From Turicibacter sp. (GTDB lineage Bacteria; Bacillota_I; Bacilli_A; MOL361; Turicibacteraceae): 38,465 bases of DNA. The translations under genes were made by a program, and so were the position numbers. The stretch lies in NCBI GenBank assembly GCA_009787345.1, contig WRGF01000209.1:1-38465 (forward strand), read 5' to 3'. Position 1 is the stretch's first letter. Each line of letters starts with the position of its first letter. Of this stretch, positions 6,758 through 14,852 are shown in pieces. The notes beneath the pieces are model-generated. The model was not told the origin of the DNA. It did not search any database and worked only from the letters and a program-made list of their open reading frames with translations.

Positions 6758-7351
6758 TTCAAAAAGAGGGGCTTCCAGTCCTGAATAGCTGGCAAGCATT
6801 TGTTTCGCCTGCTCAACCCCAATATCAAAAGCAACGGCCTGGCCATTGACGATGTGCATCATGGAAGGGGTTCCGGAAATGTCGATTTCTTCCGGTGAGG
6901 TCGGGTTCGTGTTATTATAAGCGCGGTTGTACTGGGCGACAATCTCAGTCCCCACCACAGCAAAGGACCAGTCCCCTTCTGGAAAATCGGCTGCATCGAA
7001 ATCATCATGGAAAACTTCTTCTCCATCGATGATTTCACCGACAACGACATCATACTGCTCATGATGCCCATCCCAGTCATACCAGACATTGTTATTTCTT
7101 GGGTCGCGGACATCTACTACAAAAATGGGGACACCGGCGCGGTGGGCCTCCATGATTGACGGCTCTAATTGCTGGCAGAAACTGCAATCCGTGTTATAAA
7201 AATAAACGAAGTATTCAGCAGGCTCCTGGGTAAAAGCCTCTTGATAGTTAATAAATGGCAAACCTCTGGTACTGTTTACGCTAGGGAAAAAAGTGGAAGC
7301 CAATCCACCAATAACAAGCAATGCAACGAGTCCAATAATAATTTTTTTCAT
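6755..7351 (-). CDS. membrane-anchored thioredoxin-fold thiol-disulfide protein
   Basis: A 198-residue extracytoplasmic protein. Residues about 4-22 form one hydrophobic anchor, followed by a thioredoxin fold with the redox motif C56-S-F-C59 in a YFYNTDCSFCQQ context. A cis-proline loop GTPSM lies near residue 160. It probably reduces, oxidises or isomerises disulfides of secreted proteins, or serves a bacteriocin or competence system as PedC/BrxC-like proteins do; the partner is unknown. A 60-residue insertion between the first strand-helix unit and the cis-Pro is packed with Asp and Glu, a trait of surface proteins in salt-tolerant bacteria. Its own promoter lies at 7441-7470, and it is convergent with the patatin gene. 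Confidence 0.8.
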   Translation of the reverse strand: MKKIIIGLVALLVIGGLASTFFPSVNSTRGLPFINYQEAFTQEPAEYFVYFYNTDCSFCQQLEPSIMEAHRAGVPIFVVDVRDPRNNNVWYDWDGHHEQYDVVVGEIIDGEEVFHDDFDAADFPEGDWSFAVVGTEIVAQYNRAYNNTNPTSPEEIDISGTPSMMHIVNGQAVAFDIGVEQAKQMLASYSGLEAPLFE

Positions 7352-7440
7352 AAATCCTCCTAAAACTTGCCCTTGGGCAGCTTATTTACGCTTTACATCT
7401 TACCACAGATTTCACTCAAAATCCGTCGTATTTTCTTACA

Positions 7441-7470
7441 ATTATACCACATTTTCAAGACAAGGGACAA
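7441..7470 (-). promoter_or_regulatory. promoter of the thioredoxin-fold gene
   Basis: On the minus strand a -35 TTGTCC (7465-7470) and a consensus -10 TATAAT (7441-7446) with extended TGG are spaced 18 bp apart. The leader is about 85 bases. Confidence 0.6.
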
Positions 7471-7511
7471 GAAATAGGCCGACAAGGCCCAACTTTATTA
7501 CAATAATTTCA

Positions 7512-7540
7512 TTTCAAATTGGCATCCCCTGTGTTAAAAT
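7512..7540 (+). promoter_or_regulatory. promoter of the acetamidase/formamidase gene
   Basis: A -35-like TTTCAA (7512-7517) is 17 bp from a -10 TAAAAT (7535-7540), with TG in the extended position. It lies only about 20 bp before the start codon. Confidence 0.5.
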
Positions 7541-7560
7541 GGGTGAAAGAGGTGATATCC

Positions 7561-8463
7561 ATGAAAAAAATCAGCAAAGAACATGTCATTTACGCCATGA
7601 ATCCCCAAAACGAAGCGGTGGCAACTGTAAAATCTGGGGAAAGGATCCAATTTGAAACCAGCGATTGCTTTACTGACCAAATCAAATCGGAGGCCGATGG
7701 CTTTACTAGTTTGGATTGGGATAGGATAAACCCGGCAACAGGTCCTGCTTATATCGAGAAAGCCGCGCCGGGGGATATTTTAGCCGTCCACATCGAAAAA
7801 ATTGAAATCGCTGGCCGTGGGGTTGCGGTTGTCGGCAAAGGCATGGGGACACTGGGGCATATCCTTGAAGATACTTACCTGCGGGTGATGGACATCAATA
7901 AGGAAGGGGTTGTTTTCAACGAGGGCCTGACACTTCCCATCAATAAAATGATTGGGGTCATTGGCACTTCGCCAACGACAGATTCCATTAGCTGTGGCAT
8001 CCCTTGTGCCCATGGCGGCAACATGGACTGCAAAGAAATTACCGAGGGTGCAACCCTTTACCTGCCTGTCAACGTCCCGGGGGCGCTTTTGGCAATGGGA
8101 GACCTTCACGCTTGCATGGGCGACGGGGAAATCGGTATCAGCGGCCTAGAAGTACAAGGTGTTGTCACCGTCAAGGTTGACCTTATCAAAGGCAAGAATT
8201 ACCCGCTTCCGCTCATTGAAAACAACGGCAGCCTGATGGCTTTGGCATCACACCCCGACTTGGATGAAGCTGTCGTGATAGCGACGAAACATATGGCGCA
8301 GCTCCTTACGGAAATTACCGACATGACCCTTAATGAAGCGGCGATGCTATTATCTTTGGCAGGTGATGTGAAAATTTGCCAGGTAGTTGACCCGCAAAAG
8401 ACTATCCGTGTGGAAATCAAAAAAGAGTTGTTGGCAATTAAAAAGGGGCATTTCGAAGGTTAG
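7561..8463 (+). CDS. acetamidase/formamidase family protein
   Basis: A 300-residue metal-dependent amidase of the FmdA/AmdA family, which releases ammonia from short amides such as formamide or acetamide. Family hallmarks are the central segment CGIPCAHGGNMDCKE (about 140-155), with Cys, His and Asp in the metal region, and GDLHACMGDGEIGISGLEV (about 181-199). Length is normal. The ATG at 7561 follows AGAGGTGAT. It is a cytosolic single gene with its own promoter and terminator. It lies beside other nitrogen-releasing functions (M20 amidohydrolase, AbgT, Amt-PII, guanine deaminase), which supports a nitrogen-supply role. The exact substrate cannot be read from sequence. Confidence 0.9.
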   Translation: MKKISKEHVIYAMNPQNEAVATVKSGERIQFETSDCFTDQIKSEADGFTSLDWDRINPATGPAYIEKAAPGDILAVHIEKIEIAGRGVAVVGKGMGTLGHILEDTYLRVMDINKEGVVFNEGLTLPINKMIGVIGTSPTTDSISCGIPCAHGGNMDCKEITEGATLYLPVNVPGALLAMGDLHACMGDGEIGISGLEVQGVVTVKVDLIKGKNYPLPLIENNGSLMALASHPDLDEAVVIATKHMAQLLTEITDMTLNEAAMLLSLAGDVKICQVVDPQKTIRVEIKKELLAIKKGHFEG

Positions 8464-8483
8464 ATAGTTGGGAAACCTTTCCT

Positions 8484-8533
8484 AAAGGGCGATGGACAAA
8501 TGAGCAGGACAGCTTATTTATCATCGCCCTTTT
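8484..8533 (+). terminator. terminator after the acetamidase gene
   Basis: The 11-bp stem AAAGGGCGATG/CATCGCCCTTT (8484-8494/8522-8532) encloses a 27-base loop and ends in TTTT. Confidence 0.75.
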
Positions 8534-8569
8534 CCTGTCCCCTTATACATTTTTTATACATTTTAGGAG

Positions 8570-8598
8570 TTGCCAAGGGATGGCTTCCATGATAAGAT
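8570..8598 (+). promoter_or_regulatory. promoter of the M20 amidohydrolase-abgT operon
   Basis: A -35 TTGCCA (8570-8575) and a -10 TAAGAT (8593-8598) have ideal 17-bp spacing, 30 bp before the ATG. Confidence 0.65.
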
Positions 8599-8628
8599 TG
8601 TAGAAATATCTCGGAGGGAGTTGTCGAA

Positions 8629-9813
8629 ATGGATCGAATCAAGGCGCTGGCTGAAAATTATTATGATGAGTACAAACGGATACGGGAACATTTACACCGG
8701 AATCCTGAAGTTTCGGGTCAAGAATATGAAACCTGCAAGTACGTCCAACAAGAACTTGATAAGTTAGGCATCCCCAACAAGGTGATGTATAAGACTGGCG
8801 TGGTTGCCCTCATCGTAGGCGCCAAGCCAGGCAAGACGGTGCTCCTTCGAGGTGACATGGACGCCCTTCCCATTAATGAAGAAACAGACGTCCCCTTTAA
8901 ATCCGAAACTCCCGGAGTCATGCATGCTTGTGGGCACGATGGCCATACGGCAGGGCTGCTAGGTGCTGCCATGATTTTAAATGACTTGAAAGATGAGCTG
9001 CATGGAACGGTGAAGCTGATGTTCCAACCGGATGAGGAGTTTAACGGAGGGGCCCGCCAGATGATTGAGGAAGGCCTTTTGGAAAACCCTAAAGTCGATG
9101 CGGCATTTGGCATCCATTTATGGGGACCGCTTCCCTTCGGGACAGTCTGGTATAAAGATGGCCCGATGATGGCTGCACCCGATGCTTTTGAAATCACCAT
9201 TAAAGGAAAAGGCACCCATTCGGCAATGCCCCATCTAGGGATTGACCCGGTTGTGATTGCCGCCAACACGGTTTCCGAGTTTCAAAACATTGTCGCCCGT
9301 AGGATTGACCCCCTTCGACCGGCAGTATTATCCACTTGCTCCATCCACGGTGGCGATGCCTTCAATGTCATCCCCCAGGAAGTCACCTTAAAAGGATCTG
9401 TCCGCACCCTTCACAGCGACATCCAACAAGAAATCAAGGATAGCATGGAACGCATCTTAAAAGCACAGGCCATTGCGACAGGTTGTACCTATGACTTTAA
9501 ATACACCTACCGTTACCCGGCTGTTGTCAACCACGAATCCACCAACCGGTTGGCTGCCAAATCCTTTGCTAAAATCATCGGCGACGATAATGTCCGGGAA
9601 CTCCCAGAGCCTAATATGGGCGGGGAAGACTTCTCATACCTTGGTCAGCATGTCCCTGCCAGCTACTTATTTGTCGGCATCAAAGAAGAGGGAAAAGACG
9701 AACCGGTCCACCACCATCCAGCCTTCCAGTGGTCAACAAAAATCCTTAAGACGACTGCGGCGGGACTTGCCCAAACAGCATTTGATTATCTGAATAATAA
9801 TAAGGGGTACTGA
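8629..9813 (+). CDS. M20 family amidohydrolase (hippurate / N-acyl-amino-acid hydrolase type)
   Basis: A 394-residue cytosolic di-metal peptidase-like enzyme that cleaves N-acyl or N-aroyl amino acids. The metal motif MHACGHDGHT is near residue 100, DEEFNGGARQMIEEG supplies the catalytic Glu region, the lid-domain motif GKGTHSAMPHLGIDPV is near 190-205, and the C-terminal metal His is in VHHHPAF. A consensus promoter and GGAGGG ribosome site precede it. The next gene, an AbgT transporter, starts 1 bp after its stop, so the two are translated together. The pair suggests import of an acyl- or aroyl-amino acid (for example p-aminobenzoyl-glutamate or N-acyl dipeptides) followed by hydrolysis. 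Close relatives are annotated as AbgB, HipO or amino-acid deacetylases; I cannot choose between these substrates. Confidence 0.9.
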   Translation: MDRIKALAENYYDEYKRIREHLHRNPEVSGQEYETCKYVQQELDKLGIPNKVMYKTGVVALIVGAKPGKTVLLRGDMDALPINEETDVPFKSETPGVMHACGHDGHTAGLLGAAMILNDLKDELHGTVKLMFQPDEEFNGGARQMIEEGLLENPKVDAAFGIHLWGPLPFGTVWYKDGPMMAAPDAFEITIKGKGTHSAMPHLGIDPVVIAANTVSEFQNIVARRIDPLRPAVLSTCSIHGGDAFNVIPQEVTLKGSVRTLHSDIQQEIKDSMERILKAQAIATGCTYDFKYTYRYPAVVNHESTNRLAAKSFAKIIGDDNVRELPEPNMGGEDFSYLGQHVPASYLFVGIKEEGKDEPVHHHPAFQWSTKILKTTAAGLAQTAFDYLNNNKGY

Positions 9814-9814
9814 C

Positions 9815-11374
9815 ATGAAACTGAAAAAGAAAAACACATTAATGGCTGCACCGAAAGAAAAATCTGGGATTTTCAACCTGTTCCTGAATGGAATTGAAAA
9901 GTTGGGGAATAGGCTCCCAAGCCCGGTTATGATCTTTTTATTCTTCTCCATTTTGATTATGGTCGTCTCTGCGTTCTTGGCCAATGCCGGGGTTTCTGTC
10001 ATCCACCCTGCCACCGGAGATACGATGGATGCCATCAACTTATTGTCTATCCCTCAGCTTCAGGCTTTCTTAGGAAATGTCGTTGGAAACTTCCAAGGAT
10101 TTCCGCCACTGGGGCTTGTACTGGTCGTAATGATTGGTGCCGGGCTTGCTGAAAAAACCAAGTTTATGGAAACCGCTATGCGCGGAAGCATTGCCAACCT
10201 ACCGAAAGGCTTGCTGACCACCATGATTTTCCTTGTGGGGATTATGGCCAATGCGGTTGGTGACGCTGGGTTCATTATCTTGCCCCCACTGGCAGCGACT
10301 TTATTCCTTTCCGTCAAGCGCCATCCGCTAATCGGTTTGTTTGCCGCCTTCGCTGGTGTGGCTGCCGGGTTTGCCGCCAACCTGATCATCAATATGGGGG
10401 ACGTGCTATTGGCCGCTTTTACCCTTCAGGCTGCCCAAACCATTGACGCTTACATCAACATTTCCCCAGCCATGAACATGTATTTCTTGTTTATCTCCAC
10501 CTTCATGCTCACTGCTGCCGGGGTATTCGTTACCGAAAAAATTATCGCACCCCGATTTGAGGGTGAGGAACTCCCGGAAGAACTTTTAAATGAAGCGACG
10601 GTGGAAGCAATTTCCCCAGAGGAAAAAAGAGGGATCAAATTAGCAACCCTTTCAGTCCTTGCCTACGCTGCCATTTTAGTCTTTTTAAGCCTAGTGCCCC
10701 TTTACAATGGCCAGGCGTTCTTGGTCGGTTCCAATGGCGGGCTGATGGACGCTGATTCCACTTTCATGCGCGGCCTTGTCCCGATTATCACGCTCCTGTT
10801 TTTCATTCCGGGGCTTGTGTACGGGATTGCCACCAAGCAGATCAAGTCCAGCTTCGACTTAGTGAAGCTCATTGGCGATTCCCTTTCCGACATGGGCGGG
10901 TACATCCTTTTGGCGTTTGCCGCCTCCCAGTTCATCGCCCTGTTCAACCAAAGCAATATCGGGATTATCCTTGCCGTGGAAGGCGCTCATTTCCTTCAGG
11001 ATATTGGCCTGACGGGGGGTCCTTTGTTTGTCGCTTTTATCCTGTTTTGTGCTTTTATCAACCTATTCATTGGAAGCGCCAGTGCAAAGTGGGCCATGCT
11101 GGCCCCGATTTTCATCCCGATGTTTATGCTGATGGGATATGACCCGGCCCAGACGCAGATTGCCTTCCGTATCGGGGATTCCATCACCAACCCAATCAGC
11201 CCCTTGTTCCCCTACTTCCCTATGATTGTTGGATTCGCTTCCAAGTACAAGAAAAACATCGGGATGGGGACGCTGATTTCCAACATGATCCCTTACTCTT
11301 TAGTATTCGGGGTACTATGGATTATCCTATTCTTAGTGTTCTTCTTCTTGGGCTTGCCATTAGGGCCAGCTTAA
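9815..11374 (+). CDS. AbgT family transporter
   Basis: A 519-residue integral membrane protein with about 12-13 hydrophobic helices, the AbgT fold. Family segments include GAGLAEKTKFMETAMR near 110 and the re-entrant-loop motif SASAKWAMLAPIFIPM near 425, followed by GDSITNPISPLFPYFP. Proteins of this family import p-aminobenzoyl-glutamate or export sulfonamides using the proton or sodium gradient. Its location directly behind an M20 amidohydrolase argues for uptake of that enzyme's substrate. The ATG at 9815 is one base past the upstream stop, with AAGGGG inside the upstream gene end. A strong terminator follows. Confidence 0.9.
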   Translation: MKLKKKNTLMAAPKEKSGIFNLFLNGIEKLGNRLPSPVMIFLFFSILIMVVSAFLANAGVSVIHPATGDTMDAINLLSIPQLQAFLGNVVGNFQGFPPLGLVLVVMIGAGLAEKTKFMETAMRGSIANLPKGLLTTMIFLVGIMANAVGDAGFIILPPLAATLFLSVKRHPLIGLFAAFAGVAAGFAANLIINMGDVLLAAFTLQAAQTIDAYINISPAMNMYFLFISTFMLTAAGVFVTEKIIAPRFEGEELPEELLNEATVEAISPEEKRGIKLATLSVLAYAAILVFLSLVPLYNGQAFLVGSNGGLMDADSTFMRGLVPIITLLFFIPGLVYGIATKQIKSSFDLVKLIGDSLSDMGGYILLAFAASQFIALFNQSNIGIILAVEGAHFLQDIGLTGGPLFVAFILFCAFINLFIGSASAKWAMLAPIFIPMFMLMGYDPAQTQIAFRIGDSITNPISPLFPYFPMIVGFASKYKKNIGMGTLISNMIPYSLVFGVLWIILFLVFFFLGLPLGPA

Positions 11375-11394
11375 GCTGTTTAAAAAAGCCACTT

Positions 11395-11447
11395 AAAAAC
11401 GCAAACCATCTAAGGAAATCAGTTCCTAAGTTAGTTTGCGTTTTTTT
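11395..11447 (+). terminator. terminator after abgT
   Basis: The stem AAAAACGCAAAC/GTTTGCGTTTTT (11395-11406/11434-11445), with an inner AAGGAA/TTCCT pairing, ends in seven T. Confidence 0.9.
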
Positions 11448-11475
11448 GCATCAATTTTCAGTTTAATTTTGTTGA

Positions 11476-11516
11476 CGAAACCAGCTAATCATGCTTTTTG
11501 TGATTAGCTGGTTTCG
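11476..11516 (-). terminator. 16-bp perfect hairpin after copA
   Basis: Arms 11476-11491 and 11501-11516 are perfectly complementary, with a 9-base loop, and lie 10 bp past the copA stop. There is no strong T run on the minus strand, so termination efficiency is uncertain. Confidence 0.7.
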
Positions 11517-11525
11517 TTACAACTC

Positions 11526-14018
11526 CTAATGGGCTTTAAAGCGTTTCAGCCTCAAGGCATTCGCCAATACGGAAATGGAACTGAAGCCCATGGCTGCAGC
11601 GGCGAACATTGGATTGAGGAGCTGGCCTCCGAAGAGGTACCACACACCGGCAGCTACTGGAATGCAGATGCTGTTGTAGCAAAATGCCCAAAAAAGATTT
11701 TGCTTGATGTTGGCAATGGTTTTTTTGCTGAGAAGCAGGGTGGTCGGCACGTCTTTCAGGTCGCTTTTCATCAAGACGATGTCGGCGGATTCCATGGCAA
11801 CGTCCGTGCCTGAACCGATGGCAATCCCCACATCTGCCTGGACCAAAGCGGGTGCGTCGTTGATGCCATCCCCTACCATGGCCACTTTTTTTCCTTCAGC
11901 CTGCAAGCGTTTGACTTCGGCGGATTTGTTCTCTGGAAGGACTTCAGCCAGGATGCGGGTAATGCCAACTTGGGAGGCGATGGCCTTGGCCGTCAGTTCG
12001 TTGTCTCCAGTAATCATGGCTACTTCGATCCCCATTTTATGAAGGGTCTGGATGGCTGCCTTGCTGGAAGGCTTCACCACGTCGGCAACAGCGATGATTC
12101 CTGCAAGTTCCCCATCGACGGCGACGAACATCGGGGTTTTCCCGGCGCTTGCCAATTCATCCATTTGGGAAGCCACTGCATCCTGGGAAATCTGACCTTC
12201 TTCCATAAGGCGCTGGTTTCCGATGAGGATATCCAGGTCTGCAAGTTTTGCTTTGACCCCTTTTCCGGTAACGGCTTCAAATCCTTCGATATTCAAAAAT
12301 GGCAGCTCTAGCACTGTGGCCTCTGCCACAATGGCTTCGCCCAGCGGATGCTCGGAGCCACGTTCAACGGAAGCTGCCAACTGGAGCAGCTCAAGCTGGG
12401 TCATCTCGGCGACTGGCAGGACATCGGTCACTTTCGGCTTGCCTTCCGTGATGGTACCGGTCTTGTCAAAGACGATGGTATTGATTTTATGGGCAGCTTC
12501 AAGGGCTTCCCCACCTTTGATTAAGATTCCGTTTTCCGCACCTTTTCCAGTCCCCACCATGATGGCAGTAGGGGTAGCAAGCCCTAGGGCGCATGGGCAA
12601 GCGATGATCAAAACGGAGATGAAAATCAGCATGGCAAACTCAAAATCACGGGTGCCGATGTACCAGGCAATCCCTGCCACCACGGCAATACCAACAGCTA
12701 CCGGAACGAAGTACCCGGTTACCTTATCGGCGATTTTTGCGATAGGGGCCTTGTTGCCCTGGGCATCTTCAACCAGTTTGATGATTTGGGCAAGGGCTGT
12801 GTCGCTGCCAACTTTTTCGGCGGTGAACTGGATCAAGCCATTTTTATTGATGGAGCCGGCATAAACCACATCGCCAGGGTTTTTGTCAACGGGCATGCTT
12901 TCCCCGGTCAGCATGGATTCATCGATGGCGGTATGCCCACTGGAAATCTTGCCATCCACAGGGATTTTCCCGCCAGGCTTGACCACAATCAACTGCCCGA
13001 TTTCCACTTCACGGATGGGGATTTCTATTTCCTGTCCACCTACGATGACCGTCGCCGTCTTAGGTGCAAGCCCCATGAGCTTCTTGATGGCTTCGGAAGT
13101 CTTGCCTTTGGAGATGGCTTCCAATGTGTTCCCTAGCAAAATCAGGGTCACAATGACACCGGCAGTTTCTAGGTACAGGTGCATGACGTGATGGACCACA
13201 TGATGGAAATGTTCAGGACCAAGGCTATTGTAATAATGGATTTGGACGATGGTATAAATGCTATAAAGCACTGCCGCAGAGGTACCAAAAGCAACGAGGG
13301 AGTCCATGTTGGGGCGACCCTTGAAGAATGCCTTGAAACCAATCCGGTAAAAATCAAAGCCACATGCAATGATGGGAATGGTCAGCACAATTTGCAGCCA
13401 AGTCACCAGCATGGGGTTGATGTGCGGGTCTATAATCGCAGGCACGAAATTGGCAAGTCCCGGGACCATGGGGAACATCGAGATGATGAATAAGGGGATG
13501 CAAAATATAGTAGAGATGATGGTTTTTCGCCATAGGGTGCGGATTTCCCGTTCCTTGCGGAGTTTGTCCTGGTCCACAGCCTCGGAGGCATCGGTGACTT
13601 CTAAGGGAGTGAATCCCAAATCCAGAATCTGCTGCTTAATGGCGGATAATTTGATGACATTTGCGTCATAAGTGATGTTGGCTTTTTCCGTTGCCAGATT
13701 GACCGTGGCTTCCTGAATCCCATCCAATTTATTCAGGGCGCTTTCCACACTGTTCGAGCAGCTGGCGCAGTGCATTCCAACGATAGGGATGGTCACGGTG
13801 CCGGCAGCGGATTTGTCCACCACTGAAAAGCCAAGTTCGGCGACTTTATCTTTGACCACTTGCAGATCAAGGCTTTCATCGTACTGGAAACTTAGTTTTT
13901 CGGTGGTCAGGTTCACGGCGACGTTTTGGGTCCCCGCAAGGGATTTGACACCCTGTTCCACGCTATTTGAGCAACTGGCGCAATGCATCCCCGCAATGGT
14001 TAACGTTTCGGTTTTCAT
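11526..14018 (-). CDS. copA: copper-exporting P1B-type ATPase CopA
   Basis: An 830-residue copper(I) pump of the cytoplasmic membrane. Two N-terminal metal-binding domains each carry GMHCASCSNSVE (C13/C16 and a second near residue 80). These are followed by eight membrane helices, the intramembrane CPCALGLATP metal motif, the phosphorylated Asp in DKTGTITEG, the HP dipeptide in SEHPLGEA and the hinge motif MVGDGINDAPAL. It exports excess Cu(I) at the cost of ATP. A His-rich insertion (EHFHHVVHHVMHLYLE) between early membrane helices may bind metal at the surface. The ATG at 14018 has AGGAGG upstream. It is the last gene of csoR-copZ-copA, with an 11-base gap to copZ, and should be induced by copper through CsoR. 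Confidence 0.96.
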   Translation of the reverse strand: MKTETLTIAGMHCASCSNSVEQGVKSLAGTQNVAVNLTTEKLSFQYDESLDLQVVKDKVAELGFSVVDKSAAGTVTIPIVGMHCASCSNSVESALNKLDGIQEATVNLATEKANITYDANVIKLSAIKQQILDLGFTPLEVTDASEAVDQDKLRKEREIRTLWRKTIISTIFCIPLFIISMFPMVPGLANFVPAIIDPHINPMLVTWLQIVLTIPIIACGFDFYRIGFKAFFKGRPNMDSLVAFGTSAAVLYSIYTIVQIHYYNSLGPEHFHHVVHHVMHLYLETAGVIVTLILLGNTLEAISKGKTSEAIKKLMGLAPKTATVIVGGQEIEIPIREVEIGQLIVVKPGGKIPVDGKISSGHTAIDESMLTGESMPVDKNPGDVVYAGSINKNGLIQFTAEKVGSDTALAQIIKLVEDAQGNKAPIAKIADKVTGYFVPVAVGIAVVAGIAWYIGTRDFEFAMLIFISVLIIACPCALGLATPTAIMVGTGKGAENGILIKGGEALEAAHKINTIVFDKTGTITEGKPKVTDVLPVAEMTQLELLQLAASVERGSEHPLGEAIVAEATVLELPFLNIEGFEAVTGKGVKAKLADLDILIGNQRLMEEGQISQDAVASQMDELASAGKTPMFVAVDGELAGIIAVADVVKPSSKAAIQTLHKMGIEVAMITGDNELTAKAIASQVGITRILAEVLPENKSAEVKRLQAEGKKVAMVGDGINDAPALVQADVGIAIGSGTDVAMESADIVLMKSDLKDVPTTLLLSKKTIANIKQNLFWAFCYNSICIPVAAGVWYLFGGQLLNPMFAAAAMGFSSISVLANALRLKRFKAH

Positions 14019-14029
14019 ATGGCCCCTCC

Positions 14030-14278
14030 TTATTTCTTAAAAATCTTCCCGAAGAATCCTTTGGGTTTATGCTCAAAAACCTCAAACCCTAGGCTCCCGA
14101 TGGTTTCATGGACTTTTGATAAAGGAGTTGCCCCTTCGTCCAAATCCAGGGTCATGGACTTCCCTTTCAAATCAATGGATAGGTTTAGCACCCCGTCCAA
14201 AGCGCCAACGCCCTTCTCGATCTTCCCAACGCAGTTCATGCAGTTCATTCCGTTAATGCCAATTGTTTGATTTTTCAT
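14030..14278 (-). CDS. copZ: copper chaperone CopZ-like heavy-metal-associated domain protein
   Basis: An 82-residue single heavy-metal-associated domain with the metal loop GMNCMNC near residues 10-16. It is expected to carry Cu(I) in the cytosol to CopA or CsoR. The ferredoxin-like core ends near residue 68; a basic tail (HKPKGFFGKIFKK) extends beyond the usual length and could contact the membrane or the pump. The start at ATG 14278 follows AGGGAG. The longer in-frame reading through repeat copy D is rejected because it has no ribosome site. It is the middle gene of the copper operon, separated from csoR by a 150-bp gap occupied almost entirely by repeat copy D. Confidence 0.9.
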   Translation of the reverse strand: MKNQTIGINGMNCMNCVGKIEKGVGALDGVLNLSIDLKGKSMTLDLDEGATPLSKVHETIGSLGFEVFEHKPKGFFGKIFKK

Positions 14279-14296
14279 GTGTATCTCCCTTTTAGT

Positions 14297-14431
14297 CAAT
14301 CTAGCTTCACGCACCACTCCGGGATGAAAACTGACCTTCCGATTCGCCATTCTGTGGGAAAAGCACCCACGACATGACGTATCTACAGGCACAATTTTCA
14401 CCCTCCGTAAACGGGTGCGCTCAGCCTTTTA
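14297..14431 (+). repeat. structured intergenic repeat, copy D
   Basis: The fourth copy, lying inside the copper operon and read on the plus strand, antisense to csoR-copZ. Its tail overlaps the csoR stop codon (14429-14431). The tip is GTGGG-AAAAGCA-CCCAC (14354-14370), the outer stem CGCACC pairs with GGTGCG, and GGATGAAAA pairs with TTTTCACCC. Because the element is a near-palindrome, the operon mRNA would also fold it into a long hairpin between csoR and copZ, which could lower or uncouple downstream expression. Confidence 0.75.
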
Positions 14432-14692
14432 CGTAATAATCTTCTCAATGACTTTCATCATCTCATCGTTTTTTTCTTCCCAGTTGTTTTGCTGGATGGC
14501 GTCTTTGACGCAGTGGTTCAGGTGCTGTTTGAGGATTAAAATTTGCGACCGCTTAAGAAGGGCCTGGGCAGCTACAATCTGGTTGGAAACATCCATGCAG
14601 TAACGCTCATCCTCAATCATTTTAATAATGCCTTCAATTTGCCCCTTCGCCGTTTTCAGGGATTGCAGGGCTTTTTGCTTTTCCGGATTCAT
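14429..14692 (-). CDS. csoR: copper-sensing transcriptional repressor CsoR
   Basis: An 87-residue all-helical DNA-binding repressor of the CsoR/RcnR family. The Cu(I) ligands of the family are in place: C32 in helix 2, then H57 and C61 in HLNHC. Binding copper should release it from the GC-rich operator just upstream. The ATG at 14692 is preceded by GGAGGTG. It is the first gene of the operon, so it represses itself together with copZ and copA. Confidence 0.95.
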   Translation of the reverse strand: MNPEKQKALQSLKTAKGQIEGIIKMIEDERYCMDVSNQIVAAQALLKRSQILILKQHLNHCVKDAIQQNNWEEKNDEMMKVIEKIIT

Positions 14693-14716
14693 GGTTCACC
14701 TCCACTAAAGTAGGCC

Positions 14717-14737
14717 ACGCCCCCCCCAGGGGGGTGT
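14717..14737. promoter_or_regulatory. CsoR operator
   Basis: A near-palindromic run of eight C (14720-14727), an A, then six G (14729-14734), flanked by ACG and TGT. G/C tracts of this kind are the known CsoR-type operator form. It lies just downstream of the predicted transcription start, so bound CsoR would block RNA polymerase. Confidence 0.85.
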
Positions 14738-14746
14738 CCCTGAGTT

Positions 14747-14775
14747 ATTTTAGCATGTTAAAAGGTCCCCGTCAA
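14747..14775 (-). promoter_or_regulatory. promoter of the csoR-copZ-copA operon
   Basis: On the minus strand a -35 TTGACG (14770-14775) and a -10 TAAAAT (14747-14752) are separated by 17 bp. The predicted start near 14740 abuts the operator. Confidence 0.8.
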
Positions 14776-14811
14776 GAGTGAAAATTGACTGGTGGGGTCC
14801 TTCTCATTGAT

Positions 14812-14852
14812 AAAACCCGATAATCCCACGGTTTTAGGGATTATCGGGTTTT
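14812..14852. terminator. bidirectional-looking hairpin at the end of the Fic gene
   Basis: Arms 14812-14827 and 14837-14852 match perfectly over 16 bp (AAAACCCGATAATCCC and complement). The Fic stop codon (14834-14836) lies at the loop/stem border, so the last residues of the protein are encoded by the terminator arm. The stem ends in AAAA/TTTT. Confidence 0.85.

Noticed and set aside
12223-12864. 213-residue plus-strand frame antisense to copA
   Set aside because: It is a shadow of the well-supported CopA coding frame, with no ribosome site or recognisable domain.
14279-14401. N-terminal extension of CopZ
   Set aside because: It is translation of repeat copy D; the AGGGAG-supported ATG at 14278 gives the normal domain start.
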